A stretch of DNA of 64,000 bases from positions 49,175,993 through 49,239,992 of the forward strand of contig OZ020267.1 of NCBI GenBank assembly GCA_963971225.1, written 5' to 3'. Positions within the stretch are counted from its first letter, which is position 1. The number at the start of each line of letters is the position of its first letter. This document shows positions 1 through 11,843 of the stretch, piece after piece. The notes beneath the pieces were generated by a model that worked only from the letters and a program-made list of their open reading frames with translations, did not search any database and was not told where the DNA came from. The position numbers were made by a program, and so were the translations under genes. This stretch comes from Melieria omissa (taxonomy: Eukaryota; Arthropoda; Insecta; Diptera; Ulidiidae).

Positions 1-1027
1 TAGGAAATGGCAGGAGCGGGACGGTGTTGCGGTAAGGTGTGCGCCACTTGTGGGTGCTTGGTGGCAGGCACGTACGCGAAGGTGCACGCCGCCGCGGCCA
101 CTTCGCCGGCTACGGACAAAGTTTGGTTTTTAATGCCTCTCGGCTGTAAGCGAAACCCATAAAACTTTGTTCTCCTAATGACTTAAATCAATACAGGAGT
201 CAATCAACATTGCGTTGTCATTGTTGTTGCCGCCGTCGTCGTCGCTCTCTGCCTCGCCGTCGCACTGGCGCGCGATAATAATGTAGTTTATCTCAGCGCA
301 ACAGCAATAACCGAAAGGATGTGGAGCACAGACATTTATTTAGTAGTTACAGCGGAAATCGCGAAAGCGTGTCTGCATCGCCGGCGCGTTGGGGCGTGAT
401 CGAAAAGTCGGTGCCATAAGTACGCATCGTATTTAAAGTATCAATTAGGCTTAATAAGGTAATTAGGCGAATACGCTTCTGCTGCGCCATTTCGCGAAAA
501 TGGATGCCGTAGCCATAACTGTTTTAGTGGTCATTTAATCGAAAGTATAAACGCACAAGTTCCTAAGTGGATTTAATTAAGGTTAATAGATTTCGAGTCT
601 TTTAAAGAAACTAAAAATGACTTTTGATGTTAATAATTGGCTGGTGCTAATGGGCTTGGAACCGTAGTTGAACCGGCAGTTGTCTGAGGCTTTAACAAGA
701 GCGCAACATTTAATGGCTGACAACGACAAAAAAGTGAAGCGTCAATGAAGTTGAAAATTTAAATGGAGATTAGAAAAAATCTCCTTCAATATTCTGAATG
801 ATCTGAAAACGAACCTGCGTGATATCTATAGCTATAGATAGATCCTTAATGTTTTCTCGAAATAATTACACAATATTTTAAGGAGCATTTGATTTTTTTT
901 AGTTGTCGATAAAAAATGCAGTCAATTTGGTTATTCAGAGGTTTATTATTCGTTCATGAAAGATGAATCCATTGTTATTCATCAGAATCAACAAGCAAAA
1001 CAATTGCCAAAAGCCGGTGGAAGTGCT
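1..1027. other. Noncoding stretch, no gene seen
   Basis: The first 540 bases are fairly GC-rich with CGTCGTCG-type short runs, and the rest is AT-rich. I see no long open frame, no splice-framed exon and no inverted-repeat ends. It could be intronic, intergenic or 5' flanking DNA of a gene lying to the left. Confidence 0.5.
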
Positions 1028-1031
1028 TTAA

Positions 1032-1725
1032 GGGGGGTTCTCAATGAAATGCTCAAAAAAAGGGGAAAATTTTCTTAATGTTACTGTACAAAAAAAGAAA
1101 CTGACAGAAACAATCCGTTTTAAACATCTGTAGGTATTAGTTAAAAGTTCCAAAAAAAAAATTATACATAAAAAAAAATTAAAAATGGCAAACACATTGA
1201 ACATCTTCCGAAGCTTGGTTTAAAAAAAGACGTCTTCCCGTCCACACGATGCCGTCCGAAGTTAAAGTCTGAAACATACAAATTATATATCAAATTAATC
1301 AGCAGGCTTGTCGCAAGTGCGTGAACCTCAAAAAGCATAAAAATTTTCAAAATTTGGCAACAAAGCCATATAAACTACAAAAAAGTTCGTTTTTTCTTAC
1401 TTTTCTTTATTAAAAAATCAGTTTTTTTAATAGATTTCAGAGATGCATGCACTTCTCTGTTCAATATCCTACAAAACGAGTATATATTCGTGTAGATCGG
1501 TTCAGTAGTTTTTTTTTTATCATGTGGACGGACTACAAAAACGTGTTTATGAGGAAACGCGTTCCAAAGTTATTCGGAACACCTGGTGTGGCTGAGCGCG
1601 CGTCGATGAAAAGAACTGTGTCTCCGAAAGTTTTCAGAGTTCGACTTTGAAACTTTGCAATAATATTCAATGATTAAAGCACAAAAAAAAATCGATTTTT
1701 TGAAACCATTTCATGGAGTGCCCCC
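1032..1725. mobile_element. TTAA-flanked nonautonomous DNA element
   Basis: The ends are imperfect inverted repeats. The left end reads GGGGGGTTCTCAATGAAATG and the right end, read on the other strand, GGGGGCACTCCATGAAATGG. Each is bordered by TTAA (1028-1031 and 1726-1729). No transposase is recognisable inside, so it is a MITE-like derivative. TTAA flanks are typical of piggyBac-type insertions, but a TA duplication with an extra A at the end fits equally well. The TTAAGGGGGG start is shared with the element at 58158-59138, which suggests related families. Confidence 0.55.
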
Positions 1726-1729
1726 TTAA

Positions 1730-2242
1730 AGTAAACAAAGATTTGGCACTTGGTGGAGATGATTGTGACTGTCATGGCAAAACTGATTATTTAGAAAAAG
1801 GAAAAACCACAACCGGAGACGGAGATTCCTCAAGATCGGGTCAGTTGGGCAAAGAGTTGAGGGGAAACGGCTTACATTTCGCGAAGAAGAAAGTTTTTCA
1901 TGCACCGTCGCGCATAATTAAATTCGATGAGAAAACTGGATTAATTACGCTTCGGAATTTTCCTCCATCCAACGTATTTACTCGACTTGGCTACGATTAT
2001 TTATTTCCAACCCTTAACTAGAATGCCCAGGGGAGTCAGAAGAACTCAAAGACTTTTAAGGCTTTCTGAAAGAATATCTTTCGTTACTTTAGCTTTATTT
2101 ATTTTTTAAAGCCAAGTAAAATACAAAATCTTAAAATATTATTAAAAAATTTTGCACTTGTTTGTAATATAATTCCATACGAGTGTTTTGAAGGAAGCCA
2201 TCAAAAAGGAATGCAATGCAAGTGGTGTGACTATGCTGAACA
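1730..2242. other. Noncoding stretch, no gene seen
   Basis: An open frame of about 100 codons (1713-2021, + strand) begins inside the right end of the preceding element and shows no family motif. I treat it as chance. Nothing else is recognisable here. Confidence 0.45.
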
Positions 2243-2246
2243 TTAA

Positions 2247-2760
2247 CCCATATAAGCCCAGCGATTTTGTTTTTGTCAATATTCGAATGAAACAGTTTTT
2301 TAAGGTGAAATGGGGTCGGACAATTTAATTTTGGGGTCAAACAAATGTTCCGATTTTTGGTTTTCAAGATATTTGGTGTTTAATAAATCAAACACCTAAC
2401 TATAAATATATATTGTGGCTATAATATTGGTTTTATGGAAAAAGTGTAAATATATTTTCGAGACTTTGATCAATTTTTAACAAGACTGCATAGTTACTTT
2501 TTTAAATATTATTGTTTTTTAATGTATTTCGGTGCTTTTAAAATTACGTAAAAAATTACCTTTTGTTTGGGAAATTTATACAACTGGGAAGTGGTGCGAG
2601 AAATTAATATATTTATCCCATATTATACAAAATATCCCATGTTAACTTTTGTTATTTTTTATTACAAATCAGACCATCATATTATGCAAAACTTTCGCGT
2701 TTAATGTTTATAAAAGAGCCCAAAATAATTTATGGAAAATGCTAAAATTTACTGTATGGG
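2247..2760. mobile_element. Candidate piggyBac-like MITE (weak)
   Basis: TTAA at 2243-2246 is followed by CCCATATA, and TGTATGGG is followed by TTAA at 2761-2764. This gives an 8-bp imperfect terminal inverted repeat with the TTAA duplication of piggyBac insertions. The interior is very AT-rich with no coding remnant. Because the repeat is short and TTAA is frequent in AT-rich DNA, chance is a real alternative. Confidence 0.3.
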
Positions 2761-2764
2761 TTAA

Positions 2765-4848
2765 ATACAATTTGATTAAAAGAATTGTGTTCGTTACCTA
2801 TCAATTCACCTAGTTTAATCTTTGATTTGAATTTTCGAATAAAGTCTCAGCATTGCTTTCAAATTGTTGGCATCCTTAAACTTTGCATTTATTAAACATT
2901 TACGAGAAACCATTCTTAGTTTTGCATTAATATTGTAAAAGCATGATTTGAAATTTGAATTGGCATTGAAAATAAAAGTCCCTATAAATATTGGCCGAAG
3001 CAGTGTTGTTATTATTGTTGAACAAAGCACGAAATTAGAGACGCTTTTCAGGTTAATGCAGACGTTTAAAGGATTGTGTGCCTTTGTGAAAGACAAAATC
3101 AAAGGAATTGCCAAAGGATTTCGGAGCGAGTTCATAAGCAGCGCGAATGTATAGTTGGACTGCTCACACCCAGGCAGCGAATGAAAGGGAAAAGAGTCTG
3201 GCTAGATACCCGCCAGATTGGAGACAACGAGCAAAAGCTTACTGCGCGCCTCCGAATCGGAAAGCTTTCTCGCATTCGGCCGCTGCGACTGCTACAGCAT
3301 CCGTTGCCGTTAGCCCACCTATGCGTGTGTCCTCAAGAGATGTTAGTGCGCCACTAGCAATTGGCACCGCAGTTGCTGTTGACTGCTCCTCGGTGCATCT
3401 TATCGTCATCGGCGGCGTATCGCGGCTGCCTTGATCTTTCGCAATAAATTATCGTCACCTACGAGGCGTACGCTGCGTATTAAAACGCCAAACGCGCTCA
3501 GCTTAGTGCTGCGCACTCACGACGAGGCGTGAAGTGGGGCGTGCGATGGATTAATGCTCGCAACATTTTTCAAACCCAACAGAAACGAAAACATTACTAA
3601 CGGCGAACATTCGTTCTCGGTGGACAGTGACATGAGTCTGGTGTCCGCGACGTCGTTGGGCGCAACTTGGTGGATATTAATATCAAGCAATTAAGCCTGT
3701 ATGTGTGTATGTGTGTGTGTGCATCTATCCATATAAAAAAGTGAAAAAGCGAGTACAAGTTGAATGACGACAAAATTCAACGAAAGAAAGGTGAAAACAC
3801 TCTTGATCTTTCGGGATAATTTAACACTGCAGTTACCGAGGTTCCTGACCACTTCTGACCCGCGCTGTCGGAGCTGGCAAGATAATAAATTCGAATCTAG
3901 TTTGACTTGGTCGCAAAATGTGCGTACCCCAACAGTGATTGTGAGAGTGCAGTTTGTGTTTGTCTGTGCAAGGCAAAGTGGAAGAAAAATGAAAACAGAA
4001 TGAAAAGTTACGGGGCCAATGCCCATCGCTTGCCCAGCAACGAGATCCTTGTGATAGCAGAGTAACGAAAAAAAATTTAAATTTGGATTTAGCTTCCAAT
4101 CGGCATTGACACGACGTCTGCGCGACAGTGATTGAAGTGATTTTCAAATAAACCTAATTAACATTTAATGTGATGTGGTTTAAGGAATACTTTCCAGTAA
4201 AATAAACTACAAGAACGGTGCCGCAAAGTGGCGAAAATAAACTGAATAGTGCCGGATCACCGATGTGCAGAGCTTGCGAGAATGTGAGGGAAATTACAAA
4301 ATCTCCTTTCTACACAGATTCATTAAGTCTAACAATTGATGTTTAGTTAAAAACGTTACTCAGAACGTGTTGAATATCAAAAGTGTAATTGAATGAGACG
4401 CAATTAGTGTTGACATAATTAACTCACAGTATATGAAGAAGTGAATGCAAAACCGTGGGGCAACGACGTTAGTTTGTGTTGCGAGTTGAAGGATTAAAAT
4501 ATTCAAAGAAATTACAATACTCAGTAAATTTAAATGTAAGAAAGCAAATATCTTAAACGATAATTGCAGCGATTACTAAGTGGATGAAAATATCGAAAAC
4601 TAGCATTAGACCGCGGAAAATAAACACACAACTTGAAGTTAATCAATATTTTTTGGACATTGCATTGGAGCATTGTTGAACCCGAGTGTAAAACTCATTT
4701 TGAATAAAACTCATTTTAAATTGGATTATCATTGGTCCATGAAATGAATAACATTAGAAAAGTTTACCTTTTGAGGTCAACCGGTTGTGGCTAAGGTAAC
4801 TCATTGAATAAAATGGCTTTAATGAAATCTGTTTGAGTTTATAAAGAC
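2765..4848. other. Noncoding stretch, no gene seen
   Basis: AT-rich DNA surrounds a GC-richer island (about 3160-3670), followed by a short TG microsatellite (about 3700-3722). Overlapping open frames on both strands between 2815 and 4147 are short and have no family motifs. The island could be an untranslated exon or a regulatory element, but nothing in the sequence decides this. Confidence 0.45.
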
Positions 4849-4856
4849 ATTGGAAC

Positions 4857-5769
4857 TAGGGATTGCAATCCCGGGATCGCGAATCCCGCAATCCCGGGAT
4901 CCCGGACAATTTCAGTCCCGAAAAATCCCGGGATTGACAAAATCCGATCCCGGGATCGAAACAAAAACAAAAAGCTTACTTTTTGCTTTTGTCACGTTGA
5001 TTTCAAAAAATGTAACCCTTCTTATTTAACACAAAAAAAAAATTGCCCATTGCCTGTGACGTTTGAATAAGTGTTAATGCAACAATAGCTCTGTTTGTGT
5101 AGAACTACTTTTTACAAATTTGTACAAACTAGCTCTGTTTTGGTACTTTTCCAGTACAGATTTACCAGTAACCAAAATCAGAAGTGCAAACAAGCTTACG
5201 CTCCCAGAAATGAATCCATTCAAAAAAGTAAACATCCAGAATTTTCTAAAAACATGCAAGTTTAATTCTTCTTTACACTAATGTGACTTGTCACATTCAC
5301 AATACGCCAGAAAAATGGTGTAAATAAGAGGATAAAGAAAGAAAAAGCTAATATAAAACCATCAGCATTTGTGAATTAAAACAATAGCGAAACTTAAATT
5401 ATTGATAGTTATTACTCACACCGAATTTCACTTATTTTGAATGGCCAAAATTTGAAGATTTACACATAATACGATTTGAAGTACTTGTATTGAACCAGAG
5501 AAATGACTTTTTTAGCAGGTTAGCCAGGTGATTTGGCAATTAAATGCGTTTTTAAGTTATTTGTCATAAATAATTTGGTCTTAGTTTTAAATTCAGTACA
5601 CAGAATTGTATTTAATACATAGATATAATTTATTTGATTGAAAAAAAGTCTGAACTAGTTCCTTAAAGTAATATATTCAATCCCGAAAAAAATCCCGGGA
5701 TCCCGGGATTGTGATTTTCAGTCCCGAAAATCCCGGGATTGTAAAACTGGTCAGGGATTGCAATCCCTA
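4857..5769. mobile_element. hAT-type nonautonomous element, copy 1
   Basis: The element begins TAGGGATTGCAATCCC and ends with the reverse complement. A perfect 8-bp duplication, ATTGGAAC, flanks it (4849-4856 and 5770-5777), and 8 bp is the hAT signature. Both ends carry palindromic CCCGGGATCCCGG-like blocks as subterminal repeats, a likely transposase-binding array. No transposase frame is visible. It is 913 bp against 685 bp for the copy at 9019. Most of the difference is a segment of about 200 bp (5078-5280) present only here. Confidence 0.9.
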
Positions 5770-5777
5770 ATTGGAAC

Positions 5778-6909
5778 GCAAATAATAAATAACTATACGT
5801 GGAAATGAGTACAAAACATTTAGCATTTAGATAACATTTAATTTACCACCACAATGTTGTGTGACCTGAAGTTCCAAAGTTATTCAAAACATTTGGATAG
5901 ATTCAACAGTGTCACGCCACATGTCCAACGCTTTTGAAACTTTATTAGTTAAGCGACACACCTAAACGGGGCCCCTGTACCAAATTTCAATACTGTCCGA
6001 CTTATAATTCCGAAGATATTCCATATTAGAGTTTTAGATTGTATGGAAGGTGCCACGCCATGGGAGGTGGGTGACATTTGTACAACTTTCAAGGTCACCT
6101 GACAGCAATGTATATTACAGATATATACCTGTTGCTTTACTACGAACCTTTAAAGCAGTGGATGTCCACTACCGTTTAACACAATTCTTCACAACAATGC
6201 AGCGCGCAATGCGTCATTCTAGGTTTCATAGATAAGTCTATTGACATTCAGAGCTAGCAGATCACTTGTTGCCATATTTTTTGGTTAATGTGAACTGAAA
6301 TTAACAAGTGTCCAACCGATTCTACTTTTTGAGGCCGAACTGAAACTATGTTTCGGCCAATTTTCTAATATTCGGCCAAACCGAAATTTAAACTGAGACT
6401 TTCTAATGTATTAAAAAGGCCCAACAGAAATATCTAATTTGTATTTTACTATCTACTGAAAAGATAAACATTCATCTTTTTCTTTTTTTACAAACATCTG
6501 CATGATTAAATATCGATGTATGTATGTAAAGTTACTTTTCTTCGAGGTAATCTGAACATGATTCATTCAAATTCTGCATTCGAATATTACATGGAACGTA
6601 ATAGAAAATGTAACAGGAGCCGGAGCATGCAAAGTTTTTTTATAAGAACAATTTATTGAAGAATACTTTTGATTTTTTTCATTACACAAAAATACTTTTT
6701 ACTGTACAATTTGAAATGTTTCGGTTTCGTTCAACTGTTTGAGCATATACTGAAATATATTGAACGAAACTTTGCCGAAACCCGAACTTTGTGCCCGAAG
6801 CTGGAACCGAATATTCGGTCGGTCACCAAAAATACAAAGCCATGCGTCGGTGATTGACTAAAAATGTGTCAGGTATATGCCGAAGCATGACAAAAATTGG
6901 ATCTACATA
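5778..6909. other. Noncoding DNA with dispersed-repeat copy and possible hAT remnant
   Basis: 5969-6061 belongs to a dispersed repeat listed separately. From about 6313 to 6832 the two borders are weakly inverted: TGTCCAACCGATTCT on the left, and TGACCGACCGAATATT when the right border is read on the other strand. Several CCGAA/TTCGG motifs lie between. This could be an old nonautonomous DNA element, but I could not define a target duplication. Confidence 0.3.
5969..6061 (+). repeat. Dispersed repeat family R1, copy A
   Basis: The segment contains CAAATTTCAATACTGTCCGA, then CTTATAATTCCGAAGATATT, then a TTAGATTGTATGGAAGGTGC-like block. The same block order recurs at 23398-23500, 23602-23700 and 42640-42730. 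No coding potential or ends are visible. The class is unknown; it may be untranslated sequence of a retrotransposon. Confidence 0.65.
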
Positions 6910-7545
6910 TCGCACACGCACAACAAAAGTGACACAACTCAAAATTTTTGATTTTTCAGGAAACGCAAAAAACTGTTTTTGAGCTAAATAAACATTGTTT
7001 TTAAATAACGTATAGACCGTTCAGTAGAAAATTCTCACAGATTATGCTTTATGATAAGTTGCAAGAATTTTTTTAATTTTGCACTAGAAAATCAAAAATT
7101 TTGAGTTGTGACTGTTTTGATGATATTTTAATTCAATAATTACGGAACTATTTCAAGTTATGCCATTATGTTTTTCTGAATTTAATAATTATAAATGACA
7201 ATTAAAAAGTTGAAAGAAAAATTTTGAAATTTCATAATTAATTTGAATAATTAAAAATATATACGAAAATTGTCAGAATTTAGCTTAAAATTAACTTTAA
7301 CAAACATTTATTTCGTCAAAAGTGACACAATTTGAGTTAGGACTCTTTTGCATTGAGCTGCAGCGTTCAAATAGCTCAAACTTCTGACATGAAGAGAGAC
7401 CTAACTGTATTTTTGCAACAGTTAACAACAACAAAATATACTGAGCTTTTGCTGATTGGTAGACTTATGCATTGTGCACAGTATTAACACATAAACCCGA
7501 ATATGAAAAATTTTGAGATGTGTCACTTTTGTAGTGCGTGTGCGA
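6910..7545. mobile_element. TA-flanked foldback MITE
   Basis: The ends are long inverted repeats, starting TCGCACACGCACAACAAAAG on the left and TCGCACACGCACTACAAAAG on the right when read inward. TA lies on both sides (6908-6909 and 7546-7547), as in Tc1/mariner insertions. The repeats continue into a GTGACACAACTCAAAATTTT-type block, parts of which recur in inverted orientation inside the element near 7085-7113 and 7318-7345. There is no transposase remnant, so the autonomous partner is unknown. Confidence 0.7.
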
Positions 7546-7550
7546 TATGT

Positions 7551-9010
7551 TTTGTACTAAAGACAGGAGTTCCTAAGTCTCAGTTCATGTTGGGTCCTCA
7601 ATTATTTTTCAGGAACTATATTTTCATAAAATTAAAAACAACTTCCAACCAACCAACTACTACTACCAACTATTGGGTATCAAATAAAAGGCAATAAGTT
7701 TTGTTAATTTCAGTATTTGTATTAATTTTATTTTAAAAATGTATGTAAAATATAATTTATTATAAGCCTGATGCAAAAATAAAACAAAATTACATCAAGC
7801 ATCATTTGTTTTAGAGAAATTATCTTTGCAGTTTTTATAATTTACTTTTATACATGTTGTGGAAGAGAGCTTTTGTTTGTGTAGATATGTTTTGAAGCGT
7901 ATGATGGTGCAATTTGTATAATTTGAACTGGAATGTTTAAACCGAATGAACCAAATTGTACACCACAATTAATAGTTTCCTTTCTGAAAACTTTCGGAAA
8001 CACTTGAAGCATTATACAACATATTATTATACAACATTACACAACAAATGTAAAATCCACAAACATTTCAAGTTTTACTCATCGACCAATTCCAATATTT
8101 TGACAAATTAGTATATTTGCAAGAACATATTTTGAACCACATATATGTTTTTTATACTTACACACATCTTATTCCTTTTATTTAATACTCGTTGAAAATT
8201 TTATTAAAATTACGGTTCAAATATGCTCGCTATGTGTTTATTGTGTATAAACGATGCTGTCCATTGCCCGTCAGTTAAAATTTTGGCTCCTTTCGCTGGG
8301 TATTTTGCGCTGATTCAGTAGCTTCGCTACTGAAGTTACGCACTCGTAAATCGTTCGTAAAGCAAACCGACAAGCAAAACAACATTATGCCATTCAATAT
8401 TAACGACGCAAGTCTGTACACATGCCAACAAATCAGCAGCCGCGGTTAAACAAACAAACAAACAAACACACTTATGTATAATTTTTTATATGTATGCAAA
8501 TTAAATTTTGCACGCACTCTCGTTTATCCTTACGCATGAGCTCAAAAAGGCAAGGACACGCAAGAAAACATTGCCAATAAAAGGAAAGCAATTGAAAAAA
8601 CACTCGAAAACAATGCTTTTGTGATACATACGGATTCCACTCGCAAAAGAGCATTAACATTAACGATTTGGCCTGCTTGGCACATTGAATACTTGTGGGC
8701 AAACTTTCACAAACTGCGCCCAATACTACAAGTTTATGAAAATGTAGGGAAATTGTGGCAAGAATTTGTCTCCCACTTGAAAGCAACTACACACCACATT
8801 TTACATTAGGCATTTTAGTCCTTCTCCAGCATCGCAATGTTAAAAAACACTCGATTATAAAATCAACATGCAAAGCAGAATAAAGCCTTCATTCTTAGTA
8901 TCATTTATTGCTGTCAGGACTGTGGGCCTCAAACAGATATTTCCGGACCAGTGCGGATTGTTTGAATGGGAAATTCCGAGTCGTTTTTGATTAAAAGTAT
9001 ATATGTATAT
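7551..9010. other. Noncoding stretch, no gene seen
   Basis: AT-rich DNA with an AAAC microsatellite at about 8447-8469. Open frames on both strands at 8472-8809 overlap each other and carry no motif. Nothing else is supported. Confidence 0.5.
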
Positions 9011-9018
9011 GTACATAC

Positions 9019-9703
9019 TAGGGATTGCAATCCTGGGATCCCGGACAATTTCAGTCCCGAAAAATCCCGGGATTGACAAAATCCGATCCCGGGATCGAAA
9101 CAAAAAAAAAAGCTTTCTTTTTGCTTTTGTCACGTTGATTTCAAAAAATGTAACCCTTCTTAACACAAAAAATAAATTGCCCATTGCCTGTGACGTTTGA
9201 ATAAGTGTTAATGCATTAAATAATGTGACTTGTCGCATTCACAATACACAGGGAAAATGGTGTAAATAAGAGGATTAAGAAAGAAACAGCTAATAGAAAA
9301 CCATCAGCATTTGAGAATTAAACTATAGCGAAACTTGAATTTTTGATAGTTATTACTCACACCGAATTTCACTTATTTTGAATGGCCAAAACTTGAAGAT
9401 TTACATACGATTTGATCTACTAGAATTGAACCAGAGAGATGCTTATTCAGCAGGTTAGCCAGGTGATTTGGCAATTAAATGGGTTTTTAAGTTATTTGTC
9501 ATAAATATTTTGTTCTTAGTTTTAAATTAAGGACACAGAGTTGTATTTAATACATAGATATAATATATTTGATTGAAAAAAGTCTGAACTAGTTTTTTAA
9601 AGCAATATAATCAATTCCGAAAAAAACCCCGGGATCCCGGGATTGTGATTTTCAGTCCCGAAAATCCCGGGATTGTAAAACTGGTCCGGGATTGCAATCC
9701 CTA
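9019..9703. mobile_element. hAT-type nonautonomous element, copy 2
   Basis: Same family as 4857-5769, with TAGGGATTGCAATCC ends and CCCGGGAT subterminal palindromes. A perfect 8-bp duplication, GTACATAC, flanks it (9011-9018 and 9704-9711). It lacks the segment of about 200 bp present in copy 1 and has no coding capacity. Two copies within 5 kb, each with an intact duplication, show two independent insertions. Confidence 0.92.
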
Positions 9704-9711
9704 GTACATAC

Positions 9712-10874
9712 ATGATTTTAGAAGACCATGCTGGATCGATTTAGAACTTCGATATTTCCACAATAAATGTAAGTTATATTTTAAAGAGTATTGGTGGTAT
9801 TGGTTAGTGAATTTGAGATATAATCCTATGAATCTTAACTATATCTAAGTTTAATGGTTTCTATTAATTGTTTATTTTCTCAACACTTGAACGTTTAAAA
9901 AAATCACTCACTATTTTGATAAAAATGCCTTATGAAACATGTTTAACGTCACATTCAATGAGAGAATTAACCAATTTTAAACAATTTTATGAAAAATCCG
10001 AAAAACTGATCAATCAAAGAATACGTAAATGATACGTTTTATCTCCTTTGATACAATACACTCGATTTGCACTTAATATGACATCACAATCGACAGATAG
10101 AAAATGCTAAAAGTTGTATTCAAGTTCATCCATAATCGTTGTGTTCAATACACAGATACTTCCGAGTTGTTGCCAATTAAGTAGATTCGTACATTAACTA
10201 ATCGGGTCATGCGTATTTCAAAAAGCTCTATTGGTGATATGTGAATCAAATCGAGAGTATCCGAAGAAGAATATGGAAAGCCAACAAATAATCAGTACAA
10301 CTGCAAATACGTACTGCAAAATTGAAAACGCGCGTTAAACTCCGCCTTGAGTGGGCAATGAGCTTCGAGTAGCTACGGACCATTCAGAAAGAACAGTGAA
10401 CACTTAATGTCACTTTGGCCCAATTTGACGGCGTTTGGTGCTTGAGAGCATAAAGTAATTGTCGAAAGCCAAGCACCAGAGCCCGCACAGAGTAGGGGTG
10501 GAAAAGAAGAACTTGCGTTTGACATGTTTACTTCGAGATTGCGACACGGTCGCGCTGCGCCCGCTCGCCGGAAATAATCGCAGTGTTAAAAGGGCAGTAA
10601 TCAAGTATCAGTGCTGGCAGGCGGAGCAGAATAAAAGAAAACACATCTCAAAAACACATTACAAAGAGCGAGAAAAGTGCAAATAAAGAAATCGAATAAG
10701 ACGCACAAAAACTCGCTGCGCCGTTTCGCCAGCCAGTGCAAATGCGACCAACGCCGCGACAGTACGCATCGCGCAGCACAAGCGCCCTAGGAATCCTTTG
10801 CCCGCAGGGACACTGAGGCAGAGCGGCGAACGGAAAGTCGTACAACCACAGCCGCAGGAAGGACGGTTGGCGAA
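9712..10874. other. Noncoding DNA; possible 5' UTR/promoter of the exon at 10875
   Basis: 9712-10380 is plain AT-rich DNA. From about 10390 the sequence becomes GC-richer and runs into the candidate initiator ATG at 10875, as expected of a 5' untranslated exon and core promoter. An initiator-like TCAGTG lies at about 10609. I found no convincing TATA box or downstream promoter element. Short open frames here have no motif. Confidence 0.35.
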
Positions 10875-10983
10875 ATGGAATTTCGGTTGGCGTTGCCGCA
10901 CCGCGAGCGGCTGCTGCTCCTCTATACGCTGGTGCTGCTGTGCTCGCAGTGCCTGCAACCAGTCCTTTGCGGTGAGAAATTGG
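10875..10983 (+). CDS. Candidate first coding exon with signal peptide (gene unidentified)
   Basis: ATG in good context (CGAAATGG) opens 36 codons beginning MEFRLALPHRERLLLL. A short basic start is followed by a Leu-rich core (about residues 13-24) and a Cys-containing stretch ending CGEKL. This is the layout of a secretory signal peptide. The frame runs into G|GTAAGT at 10983/10984, a consensus splice donor, so the exon ends in phase 1; read on, the frame stops two codons later (TAG). A secreted or membrane protein is therefore likely. The rest of the gene is not recognisable downstream. The exon at 56108-56279 has the same design, strand and phase and may be an alternative first exon. A second possible donor (GTGAGA at 10972) is less likely. 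Confidence 0.5.
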
Positions 10984-11841
10984 GTAAGTAGGTTTCTGTC
11001 GCTATCACTCCATGTAGAATTTATAACCACCCTCCCACCCTCGTTCGCTCCCTCGCCACCCGGCCGACGCCTTATCATTGGCAAACGGCGCTGACTGGTG
11101 GAGTGCGAGAGGCCGCGTTCGCCGAGTGTGCTGTTTATCTCATATTTATTTGTGTATTTTATTTGACATTTTTCTTTTCGGATGATGGCTCACTGAGTTC
11201 ATTAACATCGCTGATGCGCTTATTACATTTACATTTTTCTCTGTGCTCCGTTCGTGTGCTTTAAGTTTATGGAAGAAAGTTTCCCAATCACGCTCACTTC
11301 GCCCAAAAGAAATGTAAAAACTTTCCTCAAATTAGCATCTACTCGGCCGGCTGCCGAACGACGCTGCTTGTCGCTGGCTGACTGGCCCATGGCGGCGCCC
11401 GCCATCCGGAGAATTTAAAGTACTTAGAAGGCATTATTTAAAGTCTCTTTGAGGCGTCCAAGGACCGAAGGACTTTGCCGTTTATGGGCCGCGTCAAAGC
11501 TTCGGAGCCATTTTATTTATTGTATATTTTTATCACAAATATTGGATTTATTCAGAGATGCTAATGTGCGGAAAATACAGTACGCAATAATAATTGTATG
11601 TCCTGGTGATTTTGTGAGTGCTGCACTCGAAGGGAGCAATAAAGAGCTTAAAACCAGTCTTGAAATATTTGGCGATTTCTTCGATTTTTGTGTGCCGCTG
11701 GTAAATGCGCCATCACCCGTGTGTCTTGGAAGCAGCAAAATCCTGTTCAAAATGTATTTATTTGATCAGTTATCGGCGTTTCTATGTTGCTTGGCTTGTG
11801 CGTTTTTCTAGGACAACGAAGCACATTTTTCAAGATAATAA
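10984..11841 (+). other. Presumed intron sequence, no gene seen
   Basis: This follows the GTAAGT donor. The first part is GC-rich and the remainder mixed. Open frames on both strands at 11449-11811 lack motifs. No acceptor-framed exon is evident. Confidence 0.4.
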
Positions 11842-11843
11842 TA

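Noticed and set aside
1713..2021. 102-codon + strand open frame
   Set aside because: Starts inside the inverted end of a transposable element and shows no domain, signal peptide or splice structure.
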